From positions 11,898,754 to 11,962,753 of the forward strand of contig JABACO010000003.1 in assembly GCA_013339895.1 (NCBI GenBank): a stretch of DNA of 64,000 bases. The letters run 5' to 3'. Position numbers and translations under genes: made by a program. Positions 1 to 11,222 of this stretch are shown piece by piece. The notes under the pieces are model-generated. The model had not been told where the DNA came from, made no database searches, and was given only the letters and a program-made list of their open reading frames with translations. Origin of the DNA: Ephydatia muelleri (taxonomy: Eukaryota > Porifera > Demospongiae > Spongillida > Spongillidae). Each line of letters opens with the position of its first letter. The first letter of the stretch is position 1.

Positions 1-99
1 GAAGAGTATATTTGACCATTGACCATATTTGTCACATACATACACATCCATATCATACATGTCTTTACAAAAGCACACTAATTCATCATAGAATGTGTC

Positions 100-1650
100 A
101 CTTGCTTTTACTTGAGATTTGCAGGATGAAGCAGTTTGACAGGCCATGTTAACTCAGAGACATCAATCAATTCTATGTTGAGCATCAAATCTTTCCATAG
201 GTGGTTTTTCTAACATTGATAATGGGTGATTGGCTTCATCGTAAGCAACCAGTGCATTACAATCACTACCATAATAAGTTAATGTAAATGATTCAAGAAC
301 TTTGGGAATATTGACATTAGTATAACAAAGTTCATCAATATTTTTGAAACTCACAACTTGTACATGACAGCCGCTGCATAATCCTGTTGTAAATTTCCAG
401 TTCTATATTTCTCTTGCTATTTGGAATATTTGTTAGGATGCCATTCGTTCTTTTATATGAAAAACACCAATACCCATGCGATGGTCCAAAATCAGTTATT
501 ATATCTGGGATGTGCAGGGCCATGTGGTAATTGATGGTTACCATATACAGAAGCAAATAATATGTGATGTTCATTTAACAACCTATGCAAAGTAGCAACC
601 TCGTCAATGCTGATCATGGGTTTTGTGATCATGTCAATAGTGTTACATAATAAACATTTGTATGCTCTAACTGATAGTAGTCCTACAAAGCAAGGCCTAA
701 CATATACAAGCAGAATTCTTCCATTGTTGAGCTGTTAATAATACTAAATCATTGGTAGTTTTAATATTAATGGGCAGTCGACTGACATCATATGGCACCC
801 AATATGACGAATACGGTTGTAAAATTGTTTGATGACATTGAAGAGAGGCACAATTTGGTTTTATTATGAAATAGCCCTAGAAGAAAGGTGTGCATTGGAT
901 CTGAAATAGACCTTCGGATCATGTCATAATATGGCAATAGGATTAGTTCACTATAACGCACACCATTCTTTTTTTGAATACGCTTTGCTTGTGCAGCTGA
1001 TGCAGCACGTTGTTATTTTGTAGCCTGTTCTATAAGCTGAGCTGCTGTTCTTCCTGTAGCAGCTGTAATGTTACATAGCTCATTTTATCTGGGGCACCGT
1101 TTTTACCAGGCTCTCTCTTTCTGCCTGAAATACATACCAAGAACATCCTAATCGCCTAGAAATTGTGCTACTTCACGCCACATGTCAGTGGATATTCCTA
1201 GAAGAGCTGCTCTAACAGTGTTTCCATCTGGATGTAGAGGAATACCATTCCATAGATAAAGTCATCAACAATGGGTTTTTAAGAATGTATTAATGTGCCT
1301 TTTATTCAGTTGGGCCAGGAATTACCCGCAAAGTAATTGTCCACTTGCTCTTTAAATGCTCATTTCTAGGCAAATTTAGTACAGTCCTTGTAAAAGGCTA
1401 ACAGGTTACTCTTGAAGAAATGTCTAAGCCATGCAGATGAAGGTATAAAATGAAACATCTTTTGTGGGGTCTGGCAGCGGCAGCTCTGCATAGGCAAGAA
1501 AGGCCTCAGTCAAGGTCTCCTCGCAGAAGAGATTTGCAAAGCTGGCAGAGATCAAGGTCTCTACTCCAGATATCACTCCAAAGATCTCTGTAGATCTCCT
1601 TGTCGGGTCGTGTGTTGAGGACGTGGCCAAGAGAAATCTCCAAGATGGAG
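100..1650 (-). pseudogene. CACTA/EnSpm-type transposase relic
   Basis: I see disconnected minus-strand reading-frame pieces that match the order of a CACTA (EnSpm) transposase. Around 1340-1050 are VLNLPRN, then VIPGPTE, then RAALLGIS followed by DMWREVAQFLG. These fit the TNP2-like segment 'LNLP...IPGP...RAAL...D.PA.R...GF'. Around 580-335 is a piece with HIPDIITDFGPSHGYWCFSY, then NGIL and NSKRNIELEIYNRIMQ, which fits the DUF4218-like segment 'DFGP...W.F..ER.NG.L......N...IE...M..F'. Stops and frameshifts separate all the pieces, so it is dead. The minus-strand frame at 163-354 probably continues the same relic towards its C-terminus. No CACTA termini or target duplication were identified, so the ends are approximate. 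Homology is from pattern memory only. Confidence 0.6.
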
Positions 1651-1865
1651 GCAGTCTTGGTCTACTGGGCGGTCATCCGGAAGTAGGAAGGGGTCTCCAC
1701 CTTGAGTGCGAAGAGGACGTATCTGTGTAAGAATGCTTGAACGCTTGCAAACTTGAAATTCTCCTTATATCTATATGAGGGTCGTGTCATTGATGTCTGG
1801 TGGGACAGGAGCCCCCAAGAGCCCCGGTGGAGTACTGGCCAGAACAAATGGAGTGGATTCTCCAT

Positions 1866-2211
1866 GACTTCGCAGTTCCAGCAGTTCCCTTCCGTTCAGC
1901 AGTTCCCTCTAGTTCAGCAGTTCCCTCCAGTTCAGCAGTTCCTTCCAGTTTGACAGTTTCCTCTAGTTAAACAGTTCCTTCCAGTTCAACAGTTCATTCC
2001 AGTACCCTCCAGTTCAGAAGTTCCCTCCAGTTCAGCAGTTCCTTCCAGTTCAACAGTTTCCTCTAGTTCAACAGTTCCTTCCAGTTCAACAGTTCATTCC
2101 AGTTCAGAAGTTCCCTCCAGTTCAGCAGTTCCCTCTGGTTCAACAGTTCCCTCTGGTTCAACAGTTCCCTCCAGTTCAGCAGTTCCCTCCAGTTCAGCAG
2201 TTCACTCCGGT
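1866..2211. repeat. Minisatellite, 15-18 bp unit (CAGTTCCCTCCAGTTCAG-like)
   Basis: About twenty degenerate head-to-tail copies of a unit such as CAGTTCCCTCCAGTTCAG, with CTTCCAGTTCAA and CTCTAGTTCAG variants. Most spacings are multiples of 3, so the minus strand reads as a repeated RELLNW peptide. That reading is probably a by-product of the period, because the inverted block at 2608-2672 gives the same peptide on the other strand. Confidence 0.9.
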
Positions 2212-2607
2212 CCTTCTCCTCTATCTTTTCCAGGGCATTGTGGAACTTCAAGTTCCTAGCATTTCGTATTGCCCTGTGGGAGGCCACCCTCAGATGCATT
2301 AACAAGTGCATATCAGAACTGCATCTGCATTTACCATCGTTCTTTGTTATTGTGCTTTTATATCAGAGAAAGGTGCCCACTTGTGTAAATGTAAAAATAC
2401 AGTCAATTAGTGGCTCAGCTCTCAGAAGTACTTTTTGAATGTAATGTTCAAACATGGCACAAAACTTTATTGATACACCAGTTTGCGATGTTAAAATCAT
2501 TGACATGTAGCACTACACATATACAGCCGAATTCTTTGCTGTACACTACAATCCTAAACTCTATCTACCTAACTGATCATCATCAGGCGCACCTGCTAAT
2601 TTGGAAG

Positions 2608-2672
2608 GAACTGCTGAACTGGAGGGAACTGCTGAACTAGAGGGAACTGCTGAACGGAAGGGAACTGCTAGA
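2608..2672. repeat. Inverted block of the 1866-2211 minisatellite
   Basis: Three to four copies of GGAACTGCTGAACTGGAGG, the reverse complement of the minisatellite upstream. The two blocks face each other across about 400 bp of non-repeat sequence. This resembles the sub-terminal repeat blocks of a DNA transposon, possibly the CACTA relic to the left. Confidence 0.85.
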
Positions 2673-2679
2673 ACTGCAT

Positions 2680-4070
2680 TCTTATTCAAGCATTCTTCAA
2701 CTGAATCATAAGTCTACTAAGCTCTAGTACCTAACTGACATCAAGTTAACTTGCCATGTCTGAGCAATATGATCACCATTGCAACCTTGCCTCTAATGGG
2801 CCATGCATGGAACAGGTACCCTCACCTCTTGCATTTGGTGAAATGTGCGCATGCACATGTACATGAAGCCCTGGTCTGGAGAGCCCGTATATAACGTAAT
2901 GATACAAGGGCCGATGACTGTAGCAATAGTCTAGCTGTTCTAGTACATATAACTACATCCAATCTTTGCAAGGCGTGCAAATTGTTGATTGTGATTGTGG
3001 TCACATCTCACGATGTGTGCTTGTTTTGTTGTGTGTATATAAACCTGCTTTACTGCCATAACTGTTGCCACATATGGAACAGGTGTATTTGAGATTTATG
3101 TCCCATCTCTTCCTACGCTTCTTGGTGTGTGCTGCTCATAACTATCTTGCTATCCTCTATTGGTTATTTGCTAGTTTCGATGGTAGCAGCTTCATTGTGC
3201 TTGTTCCTCTTGTGTAGGTATAGTGCTGGATAGCTGACGCCTTACGCTATCTGTTTCAACCAAGCACTTTATGAACTCGTCAATTCCACATCGAGATACT
3301 ACCATGCCCTCGCCCTTCAAGCACTTTTGGATGCATGGCAAACAATAGCTCTTAGTGGTAGAAGAGAATGCACAACTTTCTGTACATTGAAATACGCCAT
3401 TTTAGCCACGAGGGATCGAAGTAACAACCACTGTGCATTTATAAAGATGCAATACCGTTCTTTTAGTCAGCTTTCAACGAAAACGGCGTGTTTACAAATT
3501 TAATACAGTGTGTTAGAATCACGCTCAAAACAAGCCAAAGTGTTTGACCGGAAATGGTACTGCATGACCGTTCAACGGACTTGCTACGGAGACAGTACAG
3601 GAACTTTTTTTTGACTGCTACTGTATATAAACGAAGAGCAATTTTCGAACTGTACCATATATTCTTTATTACATCATTTGTTCATAGATAGTGTTACAAG
3701 ATGTTGTTCATGGAGCACACTGACTAACAGACAAGCTTAAGCCAACTGTATGGAGTGAACTGGACAAGTCATAGAAAGACTGTGTGTGTGGATTGGGTGA
3801 TCCGTAACTCACGCACACTTCGCATGAAACTAGCTTGGTTCCAGGCTTTTCTCCCTATTACTAGTAACTAAGGCTGAAGCTTTCACACCTCACAACCACC
3901 TCCTTTTAGTGACCCACTCCCTGGCCACCCCCTCTAAAAATATTCTGGTTCAGTGCTTGAGTCAGTGCATGCATGACATGCAGTTACCTATTCATATGCA
4001 TGTAATAAGCTGTATGCATGCATACCTGCGTTTAAATCAATCTGTATGTTACGCATAAAATGCTAATTTA
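2680..4070. other. No gene recognised
   Basis: Mostly unstructured AT-rich sequence. A 60-codon cysteine-rich minus-strand stretch near 3180-3405 has no upstream ATG and no recognisable family, and no repeat structure was seen. Confidence 0.5.
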
Positions 4071-4077
4071 AAAAGAT

Positions 4078-5580
4078 GGCTACCACAAGAACTGTAAGAG
4101 AAAATTTTGGATTTGGCAGAAAGGTTAGAAATCACTGATTAAGTAAATCAACATGTCTGGATGAAGTAGCTAAAACCATGGAATCTCTAAGATTCAAGTA
4201 TACGAAATTGAAGGACTTCATCAACAAGAACATGACGGGGGAGGTCCCATTAGAAATGCAAGCAAGTGTTGGTCTGTTAATCCCAAAATTAGAGGCACTG
4301 ACTTAAGTGTATACGAGTGGTTGTGTATCATCAGGTCCTTCTATGTGGTAGAAAGCCTCTGCCAGTTAGCGTTCTCTTATCCTAGCACATACTCTCCATG
4401 AAGCAAAGAAGCAAATAACTTCACACTTCAAAGCTTCCAATGGATGGTTTGATCGTTGGCGCAGGCGATTTGACATTGGAAATTCAGTGCGGTTAGATGG
4501 AATGGGTGGTGATGTCCATCTAGAAGAAGTGGAAAAAGATAAATGAGCTCAGGAATAAAATCGCAACAATAGGATACAAAGCTTGTAATATTTATAACAT
4601 GGACGAAACAGGACTCTTCTACAATCAATTCCAAACCGAACTTACCTAGGAAATGGTGACAAGAGGCAGGCGGAAAGGGGTTGTAAGATGATGTGATGAA
4701 GACTGACTGCAGTACTTTGTACCAATGCTACTGGAAACTGCAAGATGACCCCAGTTGTGATTGTTAAAAAAGCCCTGTTGCTTTAGGAGCAACCCTCCCA
4801 GCATCCCATACCTCCATCATGTTAAAAAATGGAACAATTGTGAACTGAATAGGTGGTGGTTTAATGAGGTATTTTTGACATGTGATTCTATTGCATTATT
4901 GATAGATGGGTTCTCTGGACATAAGATTGTATTGAACCACTGGGGCATGTGACACAGCTACCCCCTACACCAGATGCAGGCATAATAACAACTCACATTA
5001 CAAAAGCAAGTTCTATTGCATCTTGTAAACACTGCCCCTGAATATCAGCAACTGCAGCCCATCTACCTGCTGGATGAAGTATGGCTCCCAACCACATGTG
5101 GGTGATGCCATAGAATTGATCGTTAACACGTGGAACTCAGCGCACAGTTAATCGCAGCATGTTGGAGGCATTCAAAATACCTTCCAGTACAGGTATTCCC
5201 AGTGTGTTTGACTTGTCTAGATAACATAGAAAGCGGTGAACAGGATCCTGTGCAATTCATGAGAAATGTATTGGAGCAGTTAGTACCTTCAGAAGGAGCT
5301 GGCAAACATGGTGAAAGTAGCATTTTGCATGATTTCCAGCACGCATCACCTGAAATGCTTTTGGAATGGATTCACTTGGGCGAATCAGCTGTTATTCATG
5401 GAGCTGAATTTATGGATGTGGATGGTAATGAGGAGGAAGATAAAGCTGAAATGAATCAACTGGAGAAGATCTCAGACTTGAAGGATCTCTGCTACACAGC
5501 ATACACAAGCTGGGTGTGGAATTGGATCATGTCCAGATCTTCCACATATCCCATCCATGGATCTCTATGTGCAAGCTGAA
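4078..5580 (+). pseudogene. Tigger/pogo-like DDE transposase relic
   Basis: Frameshifted plus-strand pieces follow the order of a pogo/Tigger transposase. Near 4425-4480 a CENP-B/HTH-like piece reads SNGWFDRWRRRFDI. Near 4580-4620 is YNMDETGLFYNQ, the strongly conserved block before the first catalytic aspartate region. Near 4705-4800 is TAVLCTNATG followed by KKPCCF and PPSIPYLHHVKKW. Near 4845-4920 is NRWWFNEVF followed by LLIDGFSGH, where the second catalytic Asp sits. The open frame 5130-5579 continues into the C-terminal region: hydrophobic then acidic, with EEEDKAE. At least four frame changes are needed, so it is inactive. No terminal inverted repeats or TA duplication were found. The family call rests on the DETGLFY and LLID.FSGH blocks. 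Confidence 0.75.
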
Positions 5581-5639
5581 AAGTTCTCTGGATTGTTACT
5601 CTCATGTACCAACGGTGTTGTAAGTCCAACTGAAAATGA

Positions 5640-6490
5640 AGCATACTGAATTACTTCACCTATTTTGACTCCTTTCATTGTTGCAAGTACATATTGGTGA
5701 TGTCAATGGGCATAGGGTTTTAATTTGACCACATTCGCAATTCATCTGTTTGTGCGGAGCGCTCACGATTACGCAACTTGAACATACTAATTGACCAACG
5801 CTTACGCTCAAAATCCCATTACGCTGACCAACGAATGCAATGGATCATTTTATTTTCTGCTGTAACGAGGTGTTATTTTCTACTGTAGCGGGTCCCCCAG
5901 GTACCAACAACTTTCTCGTAGAGAATTCTTTTTCTTAACTTGTATAAATAATAATAGTAAAAGCAGCAGAGCCGAACCAAAAAGAACCAGTAGCAGTAAC
6001 AGAAGACGTAGCACAACAGAATCATGAACAGAGCATTCCACCCGAGATCATACCCCACATCAGACCACTGTTTAAGCCGAGTGACTTACCTCCCCCTGTC
6101 AGATCTAGTGCGAATAAGAATGGACCACTTCCCGGTTGCAGCGATCCATGTACTTCCTTTTCCTCACACCGAACGCCCTAAGATTTGTGAGAAATGGCCG
6201 CTGGTTACCTTACGGTAACTACAATCTGCTTCACCCTTATTGGAAGGTAGAACCTAGGGAACGGATGGAAGGCCAAAGAAGATGGGGGGGTCGGTCCAGT
6301 TTTTCTGGTGATGAAAGCCAGAGATATGATAGAAGGCCGTTTGAATATCCACAGCAGAGATTTGATGGAAGAAGGCAGTATTTTTAAAGTCCCTCTGCAT
6401 GTTTCAGAGTCCCATAAGTGTAGAGGGTAATCTATGGACATGGTCAACGCCTAGTTCAAATCTCACATAGAGGATGTAGAGACTGCCAAT
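5640..6490. other. No convincing gene
   Basis: A plus-strand stretch near 5960-6130 translates to a protein-like piece with SIPPEIIPHIRPLF and SDLPPPVRSS. It is followed by stops and could be the end of a retrotransposon polyprotein, but no diagnostic motif is present. Overlapping short frames at 6024-6447 look like noise. Confidence 0.3.
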
Positions 6491-6495
6491 CTGAG

Positions 6496-6690
6496 AATTG
6501 TGATGATTCTTGAATAAATATGCATAAATTATGCTACAGTATTATGCTACAGTTCAGATCAATTCACTGTATGTTAAGATGTGCTGGTTTCTAATTGTGA
6601 TGATTCTTGAATAAATATGCATAAATTATGCTACAGTATGCTACAGTTCAGATCAATTCACTGTATGTTAAGATGTGCTGGTTTCTAATT
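6496..6690. repeat. Tandem duplication, two ~97-bp copies
   Basis: The segment starting AATTGTGATGATTCTTG and ending GTGCTGGTTTCT occurs twice in a row (6496-6592 and 6593-6690). The only difference seen is a short extra ATTATGCTACAGT-type stutter in the first copy. The near-identity indicates a recent local duplication. Confidence 0.95.
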
Positions 6691-7150
6691 CCATTTGAAG
6701 TAATTGTGGAACAAAAGAATGTGTTTGATTGTCCTCCATCCCCAAGAGGACTGTTGGGCACTTATCATGAGGTATATGTATATGTAAAATCCCAAGGCAT
6801 AAATAGTAGCAACATCATTAAACCATTTAATTAATCTCATTTGCCACTTAGAGATCTCCAAAAGCGTTGTTGTCATAGCAAATAAGAAGTAAATCTTCCT
6901 GAGACTCAGGAATAACAAAGAATATTTCTTTTTTATGCTGTTGTTAATTAGCGCAGACAATATGTGTTAAAGGTAGCTGAATTTCAAGATTTTGTTTAGG
7001 GTTGAGTAATGTTGGTGGGAATGATACCCACAGGGCAGCTAAGCCCAGTTTCTAGATAAGCATCAAAGCATAGAATCATCCCCCACCATACAGCCTAAAA
7101 ACCACAACCAGCAAACAGGTTTAAGGGTCTAGTTCCAGGCATTACATATA
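6691..7150. other. No gene recognised; TATA-like run at 7146-7155
   Basis: Unstructured sequence ending in a TATATATAAG box about 55 bp before the gag-like ATG at 7205. It may be the promoter remnant of the retroelement that follows. Confidence 0.35.
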
Positions 7151-7204
7151 TATAAGAGAGGTCGATAGGGTGACTCAGTTAGCAGCCACTGCAGTTCGCA
7201 AGTC

Positions 7205-8815
7205 ATGAAGAACTGCAACGATCTACACATATTAACTTGTGAGGTTCTCCGTCTTCAACTTGGTGCGGTGAAGCTCGTGACGACGGGTAACAAGGCTGCC
7301 CTGTTAGAGCACCTCTACCAGCACCTTTGCAAACCCCCTGTCAAGCGAGTCAGAGCCAGAGCGAACGACGAGTCGGGACACGAAGATGTGCCAGCGCCCC
7401 CTCAAAGTTCGAGGACTCCAGAGAATCTGCAGGCGAAGAGGGCACAACACCTGTGAGCCTAACGCCGAGGCCGAACTTCCTCTCCTCCAGAGGAAGTACC
7501 CAGACGCTGACGCAAGCGCAAGGCACATGGGTTCATGAGACATCACAGATCAACAAGCTCTTCTAACTCTTCCTCAAGCTCCTTGTCACCCGACTCCAGT
7601 AACCCTTCCACCTCCAACTTGACCACCGCAGGCGCAAGTGCTCATCAAGATGCCACGCAAAGTGCCACTCGAAACATCGCCGACACCACGGTTCCAGTTC
7701 ATTCAGGTCATCCAAGGATTCCCCGCTCATCTTCTGCGTCTCCACTTCAGCAAGGCAGATGGTCAGGAAGATAAAGCGAGGTGAGTACGCTTACCCTGCT
7801 GCATCAGCCCTGAAATACAACAGGCTATTTTGGGAGGCGGCCGCCAGGAGCAAATCTGCGACCTTCCAATGGGACGTGCTGAAAGAGGACATTCTGGTAT
7901 GTTGTGTCACCCATAACCCTTTTCAGGCTCGACATCAGGGGCAGACAACCAGCTCCTTCCCCCCCCATCAAGGATTGGCTTCCGCAGCAGGCAATGGCAA
8001 CAACCAGCAGGGCAAGCGTTCCACACACAACACCGGCTCCAGCCAGGAAATCTGCCGCCGATTTAAGTACGGGAGACGCATCGAGGGAGCTATGCCCACA
8101 AGTGCTGGGGCCCAGGTTGTAGTGGGGACCACCCTGAAGCAGGTACCCATGTGAGCTCCAGTGAGTGCACACACCCTACAAAGCTCTATCTTTGAGCAGG
8201 AATTAAGGAATCATCCCAACAAAGCCTGGAACTCATGGGTGCTAGCTGGTAATGACTATGGCGTTTCCACCGAATACGATGGACCTCGTTTCCCCACACA
8301 GCACATAATTTAGCATCAGCACTTAAGTACCCTGACGTTATTGATGCTGAGCTAACCAAAAAAATAGCTGCTGGACGCATCCTTGGCCCATTCTTTGAGC
8401 GCCCACTGACCAACTTACGTACATCAGGGCTAGAAGCCGTAACAAAGAAGAATGGAAAGTGGAGAGTCATTATGCACCTGAAGGGATCAGCATCAATGAC
8501 TTCATTGATAAGGAAGATTTTACCATCCACTATGCAATAGTAGATGATGCAGTTGCCATGGCATCTGGATATGGGAAAGGGTGCATTATGGCCAAGATTG
8601 ACCTTAACGTTGCCTTCTGCATGGTGCCCATTGCAGCAGGGGAGTGGGACCTCTTGGGGCTGTATTGGAAGGGCAAGTACTATGTTGACACCTGTCTGCC
8701 CTTTCGTCTTCAGTCAGCACCCCACATCTTCAACCATGCAGTTTGCCTCTGCCCTCCACTGGATCATGGCCACCAACTATGGAGCAGTTCTGATTCACTA
8801 CTTACAGTTGAAATC
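7205..8815 (+). pseudogene. Tyrosine-recombinase (Ngaro/DIRS-like) retrotransposon relic: gag plus truncated RT
   Basis: The ORF from 7205 begins with a SAP-like helix-extended-helix (LTCEVLRLQLGAVKL then GNKAALLEHLYQHL), followed by a Ser/Pro-rich linker in shifted frames. Near 7760-7900 is SALKYNRLFWEAA, and near 8047 is EICRRFKYGR, the start of the gag zinc motif seen in related elements further along this window. The RT part (8230-8815) shows HNLASALKYPDVIDAEL, GRILGPFFERPL, VTKKNGKWRVIMHL, then after a frameshift GISINDFID, MAKIDLNVAF, LPFRLQSAPHIFNHAV. The order matches the RT of the DIRS superfamily. It breaks off exactly where the catalytic LDD should appear (IHYL then unrelated sequence), so the RT is truncated as well as frameshifted. 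Confidence 0.75.
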
Positions 8816-8959
8816 ATGATACCTGAGCATAAAATCTTTTTCAGTACTTCAATGTTTAGCATTAGTTTTTGGAAAAATGGTGAACGATATCACAAATCTG
8901 ATTGCATATTTATGTTGATAAACTATTATCGAAAGTGTGAAGTTGTCACGTGACTTTTT

Positions 8960-9465
8960 CAACATTTTCGTTTGTGCAGCCTGTTCAATAAGCACGTTTT
9001 GGATTGTTCTCCACCATTACCTAATGGATTGACCTGAATCTTGCTATATATATACTATGTCAATGGCTCTATCGATTGTTCGAGTTGAAATTTCAACGCG
9101 GTAAACTGTTACAGTTTTGTCTCCAAATACGTGTTGCTTAGAGGTTGTAAAAGTTTTTAGATAATTTTACCAACAACAATTCTTAACAGGCATCACATTT
9201 ACCTGTTATAGATAGGTAAGAGGTGTGTATGCACTAGAAACAACCAAAACACCAGTATAGTAGCTTACCTTTTTGCTAAAACATTCATCCAAACCTGTAG
9301 ACATTGATTGTCGTCCATTTTCAAATGAATAACGTTTAAATTATGAACTTTATTAATGAGTTTGTTCGCTAAATGGCTAAAGTTCAATACGGAGACGGTT
9401 CTTTTCAGAGCCAAACTCAGAGCCTTTCGTCAAGTAGAGCAACTCGAAGAAGTAGTGTTACTGCG
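8960..9465. other. No gene recognised
   Basis: AT-rich sequence with no supported reading frame, RNA gene or repeat. Confidence 0.5.
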
Positions 9466-9469
9466 TCAG

Positions 9470-9860
9470 TAGTTTGGGAAGCTTTGAAGTGAAAGGGAGC
9501 TCAGAGGGGATCTCATAAAGCTGCTAGTTTGAGCCGATTGTGCTGCCGAAGCAAGATTCCCATAAGAAATCGCAGGACCTCATCCGAACATTTTGTTGAC
9601 CATATTCTGGGCATTTGTAGGAGATTTTCCTTCCACCACCTCCATGTAATACAATCGTAAAGCTAGCGTCCTGGCACTTCGATATCGGCATGTACTCCGA
9701 GTGACTCGAGTTCCTTGGCAGCATTTTCAGCTAGTTCAGATGAGGTCCTGCGATTTCTTATGGGAATCTTGCTTAGGCAGCACAATCGACTCAAACTAGC
9801 AGATTTAGGAGATCCCCTCTGAGCTCCCTTTCGCTTCAAAGCTTCCCAAACTACTGCCGC
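9470..9860. repeat. Large inverted duplication (~115-bp arms, ~150-bp spacer)
   Basis: The left arm (about 9470-9586) and right arm (about 9737-9859) are reverse complements with scattered mismatches. For example GATTCCCATAAGAAATCGCA on the left faces TGCGATTTCTTATGGGAATC on the right. Both arms read as the same peptide towards the spacer (VVWEALK, KGAQRGS, LSRLCC, KIPIRNRRTSSE), so a coding-like fragment has been duplicated head to head. Transcription would give a long hairpin. Confidence 0.9.
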
Positions 9861-9899
9861 GCTAAAGCATTGCAATTAATTTCCATGCAATTGCTTTAA

Positions 9900-10255
9900 C
9901 CTGATACCATGGGTGTTTCGTGGGGGACATTTAGATGTCCAATTGCACATTTACGAATAAATGATTTTGCTAGCTCATTAATGCACAAACATATTCAAGG
10001 CCTGTTGCTGCTACGACGCAGTTTCACTACGCCTCTCTATTGATAATTTCATGCATAGTAATAGCCTAAGCACAAACCCAAATCTACTACTCACGACGAT
10101 AAAATACAGAATCTAGGGGCATTGTAAAACAATCTAAGCTGGGTCACGTCTCGAGACGCGACAATTAAGACACATGAAATCGCGATTGAAATGTATAAAT
10201 AGTTATCAACATCGGTTTTAGATGCTTTGCAATATAGTTCAATTGCAGTCAGCTT
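9900..10255. other. No gene recognised
   Basis: No supported feature. Short antisense frames here lack family signatures. Confidence 0.5.
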
Positions 10256-10264
10256 ATAAAACAT

Positions 10265-11010
10265 TGCAGGGTGTGTGGTAGGAGGTTGGTGGTGGCAAAG
10301 AAATCTAAACGAACCATTTACAACTCCCAATCTTACAAAAAGGAGCTTAAACTAGCTATTGGTATCAATGTGATCGTTGATTATATCGAGATCCACCCAC
10401 CATCGTTCTGCAAACCTTGTAAGCAAGGTATGGAAAGAGTGTTAAACGCTTCCAGTCAGAGAAACTAGTACGTTTCAGAAGTTTGGTCACGCCCTACAAG
10501 TGGAAAGCCCATGCAGCTGACAAGTGTGAAGTGAGTAAAGAGCTAATTATCACTGAATTTAATGGCATGATCACATTTAGGTGTGCCAGAATTTTGAGGT
10601 GCTGGTGAAAGGTGGTATGAAGAAAAAATGTGACGAAACATATGGCCAAACATCACTACAGTCATTAGTTGCACACATTGGGTACACTGCACCAAACAGT
10701 TTCAATCTAAAGTGTCAGCTGGCTGCTACACAATCACTATCTATCTAAAGTACCTCTCTGCCTTTGTATTCTGCACAGACCACCATGCTGAAGTCATGTC
10801 TGTGCAGAATGTATCATAACATGCCTGACATCGTCGGCAAACAACAGATGTCCCTGTTGTTATGACAACTCACCTTTAACTGCTTCCAGCATTAATGCCG
10901 CTCCTGACATCTTCTAGTCCCTCCTAAGTGATATATTGCTTTTGCAACTCATGTACAACAGATATTTCAGCAGGAGCGTACCAATCACATGCTTGCAACA
11001 CTGATAATGA
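10265..11010 (+). pseudogene. RAG1 N-terminal-region-like zinc-binding module (relic)
   Basis: The plus strand reads HCRVCGRRLV, about 30 residues of linker, then IGINVIVDYIEIHPPSFC followed by KPCKQGMER, then a stop at 10466-10468. After a frame change at about 10495 it reads YKWKAHAADKCE. A consensus donor (GTGAGT at 10531) and acceptor (TTTAG at 10580) flank a 50-bp intron, and splicing gives CEVCQNFEVLVKGG. The spacing CxxC ... IHPxxFCxxC...MxR ... W..H...CxxC is that of the RAG1 N-terminal region upstream of its RING. Further on, shifted frames give RCPCCYDNSP with AAPDIF..LLSDILL (10836-10950, like the end of the RING and the following helix) and FCNSCTTDISAGAYQSHACN (about 10942-11000, like the next zinc finger). 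No RAG1 catalytic core is present. Similar N-terminal-only elements (N-RAG-TP of molluscs) are known. It is broken by stops and frameshifts. Confidence 0.65.
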
Positions 11011-11222
11011 GAGTACACATGACATCTGTGATTCAAAGTATGCTGTCTGAAAGCTCTGAGCCAAATGTTTTGCAGATTACAATGGTGGTGGTGGGGGACG
11101 GAAGAATAAGTAAATTTGTATAGCAGTAATAATTACATCAACAATTCACCAGACACAAAAATGTCTTATTGAGGTTTCAAACAGTGAGCACCATTCTTTG
11201 TTGTCCCTGGATACTTGTTTGA

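Noticed and set aside
2063-2311. ORF encoding repeated RELLNW as a possible repeat protein
   Set aside because: The inverted block at 2608-2672 gives the same peptide on the other strand; the period, not selection, keeps the frame.
3180-3405. Cys-rich minus-strand stretch that looked like a zinc finger
   Set aside because: No in-frame ATG or splice acceptor upstream and no recognisable spacing.
5873-6058. Hydrophobic Tyr/Cys-rich minus-strand ORF
   Set aside because: Composition follows the AT-rich plus strand; no neighbour or motif supports it.
8186-8530. Antisense ORF over the RT relic
   Set aside because: The plus strand carries recognisable RT motifs; the antisense frame is incidental.
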